DNA from: Rhizobium sp. 2MFCol3.1
GTDB lineage: Bacteria; Pseudomonadota; Alphaproteobacteria; Rhizobiales; Rhizobiaceae
Length of the DNA: 64,000 nucleotides
Assembly: GCF_000377565.1 (NCBI RefSeq)
Contig: NZ_KB898359.1
Span: 180,508-244,507, forward strand
Direction: 5' to 3'
In this document: piece after piece, positions 60,547 through 64,000 of the stretch
Layout of the letters: each line of letters begins with the position of its first letter
Numbering within the stretch: the stretch's first letter is position 1
Notes under the pieces: generated by a model
Databases searched by the model: none
Told to the model about the DNA's origin: nothing
Seen by the model: only the letters and a program-made list of their open reading frames with translations
Position numbers and translations under genes: made by a program

Positions 60547-60973
60547 CGAGGTAAACCTTTCAAGTCCTGCCTGGAGAACCAAGCAATGGATATGAAAGTA
60601 ATCTCTCAAAATTCCTTTGGTTCCGCCGGTAGGACTTAGGTCCCACTTGCAAGGTTCGCACGCACATCTGTAAGCTATTTTTATGCTCCCAAGACGGATC
60701 GGAGGTCGCTAATACGATGGCTGTTTTCCTCACATCTCGTGTAGTCGCCTCGGCGACGGGTGCAAACCGTGAAACACCGGACTTCAATCGCGCATCGCTA
60801 TCCGATACGGCGGCAGTTGTTGGAGCGCTTTTCGAGGAGAGGCTCAGCGAGCCAAGAGTAACTGGGGCATCAAGCATGTGCCGTCTTGCTCGACGTCTTT
60901 GTGGGTATCGAATACGAGAAGTGGTCACGCTCAAGTTTTCTGATATCTTACCGCAATTGTGTGTGGAGTAGGC
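60547..60973. other. Intergenic stretch with a doubtful plus-strand ORF
   Basis: About 430 bp. A plus-strand frame at 60717-60971 (MAVFLTSRVVASATGANRET onward, 84 residues) has GGAGG 11 bases upstream but is unlike known proteins; an overlapping minus frame is Arg-rich. Neither is called. Confidence 0.3.
60600..60624 (-). promoter_or_regulatory. Candidate ECFG promoter for the BON-domain gene
   Basis: Minus strand GGAAC (60624-60620), 18 bases, TT (60601-60600). Its position fits a leader of about 45-50 bases. Confidence 0.5.
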
Positions 60974-61198
60974 ATGATGAAGAGTCTGGTACCAGGCTGC
61001 TTTTACTGGGCGCGATCAGCAAGCCATACCGCTGGCCAGACGACGATCGTCCAAGTCTCGACGGTTTTCGGCGAAGATCGTGATTTCTGGACCTTGGCCG
61101 TTCTTGGATCCGATCAACACCACATGATTGGGGACTTCGAAATTATCTCTATCGTCGAACCCTTGGACAGCCTACAAATGAACCAAGCCGCAGAGTAG
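60974..61198 (+). CDS. Small hypothetical protein, 74 residues
   Basis: Not recognised. Sequence starts MMKSLVPGCFYWARSASHTA and continues with beta-like VQVSTVFGEDRDFWTLAVLG and MIGDFEIISIVEPLD. It reads as a small soluble beta-rich protein. GGAGTAGGC precedes the ATGATG. Codon use is ordinary. Similar short proteins occur as orphans on rhizobial plasmids; no role can be proposed. Confidence 0.55.
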   Translation: MMKSLVPGCFYWARSASHTAGQTTIVQVSTVFGEDRDFWTLAVLGSDQHHMIGDFEIISIVEPLDSLQMNQAAE

Positions 61199-61501
61199 CG
61201 AAATCATCGCCTCATGAAACCAGAAGCGTGCTCGCCTAGGCGTCGATGATGCGTCGCTCGTGTCGCCTATCTGTTGCCCAGAACGATCTTGGAGTTGTCC
61301 CGTTTCACCGTGACCGTCACTCTTGTGTCACCCCTTGCATCGCTTTGATCGAAGGCACACCTGCAGAGCGCCTTTTGCACTGCGGATCGACGATCGGCAA
61401 ATCAGTTGGCGCGCAGCGTACGTCGTCTCCCCCTCGGCAAGCGAACACCGCGCACCCTCGTCCATTGAACCCCCCGTTGTGCAGGGCTGGAAAAGATCCA
61501 A
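61199..61501. other. Intergenic stretch before the two-component pair
   Basis: About 300 bp with no gene supported. It should carry the promoter of the kinase gene; none was recognised. Confidence 0.4.
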
Positions 61502-62938
61502 ATGAGCATTAGGTATCGGGTGTCTCATTACAACTGGCTGAATATGAACTGGATTTCCCGCTGGACGGCCCGCTCTCTCGCTCTGCGATTTGTCGTCGTT
61601 GGCGGCCTGGTTAGTTTAGCGGCCATGTTCATCGTCGGCTATCTGGTGTCGATGGTCATCGAAGATGCGGTGATCCACAACTCCGGCGCCGCGACCGCCC
61701 TTTATGTGGACAGTGTCGTTGCCCCACTTCTTCCCGATATGCAGAAGGCTGCGCCGCTCGACGAGGCGAGCGCGCTGGCGCTCGATGAAACGCTTGAGCA
61801 AGGAGCGCTTGTAAAGAGATTGGTGTCGTTCAAGCTATGGCGCGGCGACGGGACAATTCTATACTCCAACGACAAGGCGCTTGTCGGAAAACAGTTTGCG
61901 GTCAACGACAAGCTTCGCCAGGCATTCGCGGGAACGCTGGTTGCGCGCTACGAGATCGCCGACGATCCGGAAAGCACCGCCGAACGTTCTCTCGGTAAGC
62001 CACTGATGGAGATCTACAATCCAGTGCTCCAGCCATGGTCCGGCCAGGCCGTGGCAGTCCTGGAATTTTACGAGACCGCCGAAGGCCTTGCCGAGAGCCT
62101 AACGCAGGCCCGACTGTGGAGCTGGTTCGCGGTCGCAGGTCTCACCTCCGTGTTTTTTGCCGTCTTGTCAGCACTGGTTTTTCGCGGGAGCCAAACAATC
62201 CAGGAACAGCAGAGGGATCTCACAAGACGCGTTGCGGAACTCTCCACGTTGCTCGCTGAGAACAAGGGGCTGCAGGTCCGGCTCCAGCGTGCATCCCAAC
62301 GCGCTGCATCCTTGAACGAGACCTATCTGCGCAGCATCGGCGCCGACCTCCATGATGGCCCCGCACAGCACATCGCCTATGCTTCCCTGCGGCTCGATAG
62401 CGAATTGCTGATCAGTGCCGAAACGCAGCCCGAGGAGCGTGAGAAGGAACTGTCCTGGATCCGCTCCAGCCTGGCCGAGGCGATGACAGAGATCAGAAAC
62501 ATCTGCAAGGGACTGGTGCTTCCCGAAATCGAAAAGGCATCTTTTGCCGAAATCGTTAACCGTGTCACCGAAGCTCATCAAATGAGAACAGCCACGACCG
62601 TCAACACAGTAATCGAGCAGGATGGATCGGAGCCAGTGGCGGCGGTCAAGATCTGTGTCTACCGGTTCATTCAGGAGGCCTTGAACAATGCTCATCGCCA
62701 CGGCGGCGGCATTCAGCAGGCTGTTTGGGCCGCCCTTCATCGCGGGCATGTCACGATCACGGTCAGTGATCGCGGCGAGGGCTTCGATCCAAACCATGTC
62801 AGGCCATCGAGCCTAGGGCTTGTGGGGCTTCGCGAGCGGGTCGATAGTCTTGGCGGAACGTTTGAAGTGAAGACCGGTGACAAAGGCACGATCTTGACGA
62901 TGACCTTTGAACCGATGGAAACGGGAGAGCAAAGATGA
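61502..62938 (+). CDS. NarX-type sensor histidine kinase (HisKA_3)
   Basis: A 478-residue membrane kinase. TM1 near 28-53, a periplasmic double-PAS-like region (about 60-200, with FKLWRGDGTILYSNDKALVG), TM2 near 205-228, a coiled coil, then the H-box GADLHDGPAQHIAYASLRLD of the HisKA_3 class. HATPase motifs are QEALNNAHRHGGG, VSDRGEGFDP and GLVGLRERVDSLGG. It overlaps the LuxR-type regulator by 4 bases. Signal unknown. Confidence 0.93.
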   Translation: MSIRYRVSHYNWLNMNWISRWTARSLALRFVVVGGLVSLAAMFIVGYLVSMVIEDAVIHNSGAATALYVDSVVAPLLPDMQKAAPLDEASALALDETLEQGALVKRLVSFKLWRGDGTILYSNDKALVGKQFAVNDKLRQAFAGTLVARYEIADDPESTAERSLGKPLMEIYNPVLQPWSGQAVAVLEFYETAEGLAESLTQARLWSWFAVAGLTSVFFAVLSALVFRGSQTIQEQQRDLTRRVAELSTLLAENKGLQVRLQRASQRAASLNETYLRSIGADLHDGPAQHIAYASLRLDSELLISAETQPEEREKELSWIRSSLAEAMTEIRNICKGLVLPEIEKASFAEIVNRVTEAHQMRTATTVNTVIEQDGSEPVAAVKICVYRFIQEALNNAHRHGGGIQQAVWAALHRGHVTITVSDRGEGFDPNHVRPSSLGLVGLRERVDSLGGTFEVKTGDKGTILTMTFEPMETGEQR

Positions 62939-63555
62939 CGTCCATTACCGTTGGGATCGTGGATGACCATCCATTGTTTCGCGAAGGTGTGACGCGCAGC
63001 CTTTCCGAAATCAAGGACTTCCTGGTCGTGGGAGAAGGTGCCACCAGCGCCGACGCGGCGATGATTGCGGCCGACAAGCATCCCGATGTCATGCTGGTCG
63101 ATGTGTCAATGCCAGGCGGGGGCTTGAGCGCGATCGGTGCAATCTTGCAGCACAGCCCATCGACGAAAGTCCTCATGCTGACCGCGTCGGAGGAGATCGA
63201 CACATTGCTGGCAGCTCTTCAAAGAGGCGCGATGGGATATGTTCTCAAGGGCATCGGCTCCAGGGGACTTGCGGAGGCGATCAGAACGATCCTCAAGGGC
63301 ACCCGCTATGTGTCTCCAGCTATGTCCGCAAAAGTGGTGGATGTGTCGCTGGAAAAGGAGCCGTCCAAGAACAGCCTGACGCCGCGCGAACGGGAGGTCA
63401 TGGACCTTGTAGGCGAAGGCCTCTCTAACAAGCATATCGCGCTACGGCTTGATCTGCAGGAAAAGACCGTCAAGCATCACATGACGCAAATCCTGACGAA
63501 ATTGGGCGTTTCCAATCGAACCGAGGCGGCCCTGCGTTGGCGTGGGAAGGGTTAG
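62935..63555 (+). CDS. NarL/FixJ-type response regulator
   Basis: A 206-residue regulator. Receiver: GIVDDHPLFREGVTRSL, phosphoacceptor Asp in VMLVDVSMPGG, and VLKGIG. The LuxR helix-turn-helix is complete: LTPREREVMDLVGEGLSNKH, IALRLDLQEKTVKHHMTQIL. ATGA overlap with the kinase. It probably controls genes nearby, perhaps the Asn/Gly-repeat protein gene that converges on it. Confidence 0.93.
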   Translation: MTSITVGIVDDHPLFREGVTRSLSEIKDFLVVGEGATSADAAMIAADKHPDVMLVDVSMPGGGLSAIGAILQHSPSTKVLMLTASEEIDTLLAALQRGAMGYVLKGIGSRGLAEAIRTILKGTRYVSPAMSAKVVDVSLEKEPSKNSLTPREREVMDLVGEGLSNKHIALRLDLQEKTVKHHMTQILTKLGVSNRTEAALRWRGKG

Positions 63556-63566
63556 GTCTGCAAATC

Positions 63567-64000
63567 CTAGCGAACGAACCGGTTCAGCCGCCGAACATCG
63601 TTGGCTGTCGCCCGCCTGTCGACGATAGTGCGGCCCTTTGAATCCCGCATGATGTAGCGGCCGCGGCGCAGCGTTTCGGTTATGCCATTTCCGTGGCGGA
63701 CATCGAGGCTGCCATCGCTATCTTGCGTGGCCTGAACGCCCGAAGCAGGCGATGCGGAGGAAGATGACGGCGAAGAGCTACCGCCTCTGGCGGAGTTAGC
63801 GCTTGCGCCCCCGCCTCCGTTGCCATTGCTGTTTCCGTTACCACCCGAATTGCTGGAACTGTTGCCGGCACTGCCTGCGCCGTTACCGTTGCTTGAACCG
63901 CCGCCGTTCCCGTTGCTGGCACCATTTCCATTGTTGCCGCCGTTGCCATTACCACCGCCGTTGCCGTTACCACCGCCATTGCCGTTACCACCGCCATTGC
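63567..64000 (-). CDS. Asn/Gly-repeat protein with basic C-terminal domain (partial)
   Basis: The C-terminal 143 residues of a protein whose start lies beyond the right edge. It opens with NGNGGG repeats, then Ser/Gly/Asn-rich disorder, and ends with a small folded-looking domain: SDGSLDVRHGNGITETLRRG, RYIMRDSKGRTIVDRRATAN, DVRRLNRFVR. The repeat half suggests an exported, flexible, surface or matrix-type protein; the signal peptide would be outside. It converges on the NarL-type regulator gene. The other frame of this segment gives Ala/Thr/Met-rich nonsense and is rejected. Confidence 0.75.
   Translation of the reverse strand, partial: NGGGNGNGGGNGNGGGNGNGGNNGNGASNGNGGGSSNGNGAGSAGNSSSNSGGNGNSNGNGGGGASANSARGGSSSPSSSSASPASGVQATQDSDGSLDVRHGNGITETLRRGRYIMRDSKGRTIVDRRATANDVRRLNRFVR
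63943..64000. repeat. Tandem 18-bp repeat encoding NGNGGG
   Basis: The unit TTGCCGTTACCACCGCCA repeats three times (first copy with two changes) and continues off the edge. It is in frame in the Asn/Gly-repeat gene and prone to copy-number change. Confidence 0.8.

Noticed and set aside
63680..63997. 105-codon minus-strand frame rich in Ala, Thr and Met
   Set aside because: Out-of-frame reading of the NGNGGG repeat gene.
1..64000. CRISPR arrays, tRNA or rRNA genes, complete insertion sequences, replication origin
   Set aside because: Looked for by eye; no regular spaced repeats, cloverleaf genes, transposases or RepABC genes were found.

Overview
The window looks like an alphaproteobacterial, Rhizobiales-type replicon (Rhizobium, Agrobacterium or Sinorhizobium group), probably a megaplasmid or chromid segment. 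This rests on GC-rich coding sequence, HWE-family histidine kinases, DUF982, DUF992, DUF1398, DUF4112 and DUF6880 proteins, many ABC uptake systems, and GGAAC-type general-stress promoter motifs. No tRNA, rRNA, CRISPR array, complete insertion sequence or replication gene was seen. An ArdC-like antirestriction gene and several broken genes suggest plasmid-borne accessory DNA.

Layout. 0-1.5 kb: end of a sugar operon (GatZ/KbaZ-type aldolase subunit and ABC ATPase). 1.7-8.9 kb: ArdC and small stress-type genes (YihY/BrkB, DUF4112, DUF992, NUDIX). 9.0-12.8 kb: an MscS channel with a cNMP-like domain, then a periplasmic binding protein in an operon with a diguanylate cyclase. 12.9-13.0 kb: candidate stress-induced small RNA. 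13.1-18.9 kb: a frameshifted zinc-ribbon gene, an outer-membrane barrel, DUF6880, a MarR/DUF1398 pair with a perfect inverted-repeat operator, and two overlapping small genes. 19.1-29.9 kb: eight genes on the minus strand. These are an AfuABC-like importer (iron-transporter-like but with sugar-phosphate ligand residues), an inositol-monophosphatase-family enzyme and UgpBAEC for glycerol-3-phosphate. A LacI regulator is divergent and two matching operators lie between. 30-39 kb: MgtC-like protein, EAL remnant, HU, a second diguanylate cyclase, a 2H phosphoesterase, an EmrAB pump, a decayed LOV photoreceptor beside an intact receiver protein, and DUF982. 39.7-45.0 kb: GntR-kduI-kduD followed by a complete polar-amino-acid-type ABC transporter, apparently one operon for uronate catabolism and uptake. 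45.4-54.7 kb: htpG with an RpoH-like promoter, a PAS-HWE kinase, and a translationally coupled operon of CHASE3 hybrid kinase, CheR, CheB and receiver-HWE kinase. 55.5-58.6 kb: overlapping type III polyketide synthase, isoprenylcysteine-methyltransferase-like enzyme and MFS exporter, a compact natural-product operon. 58.7-64 kb: small secreted, membrane and BON proteins, a NarX/NarL-type two-component pair, and the end of an Asn/Gly-repeat protein.

Themes. The genes fall into nutrient scavenging under local repressors (LacI, GntR), envelope and general stress, and signalling (c-di-GMP, HWE kinases, CheBR). Candidate stress promoters precede three small genes, the outer-membrane barrel and the candidate small RNA, but the motif is short and some hits may be chance. 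The most distinctive units are the polyketide operon, the AfuABC-phosphatase-Ugp operon, the binding-protein/cyclase pair and the small RNA.
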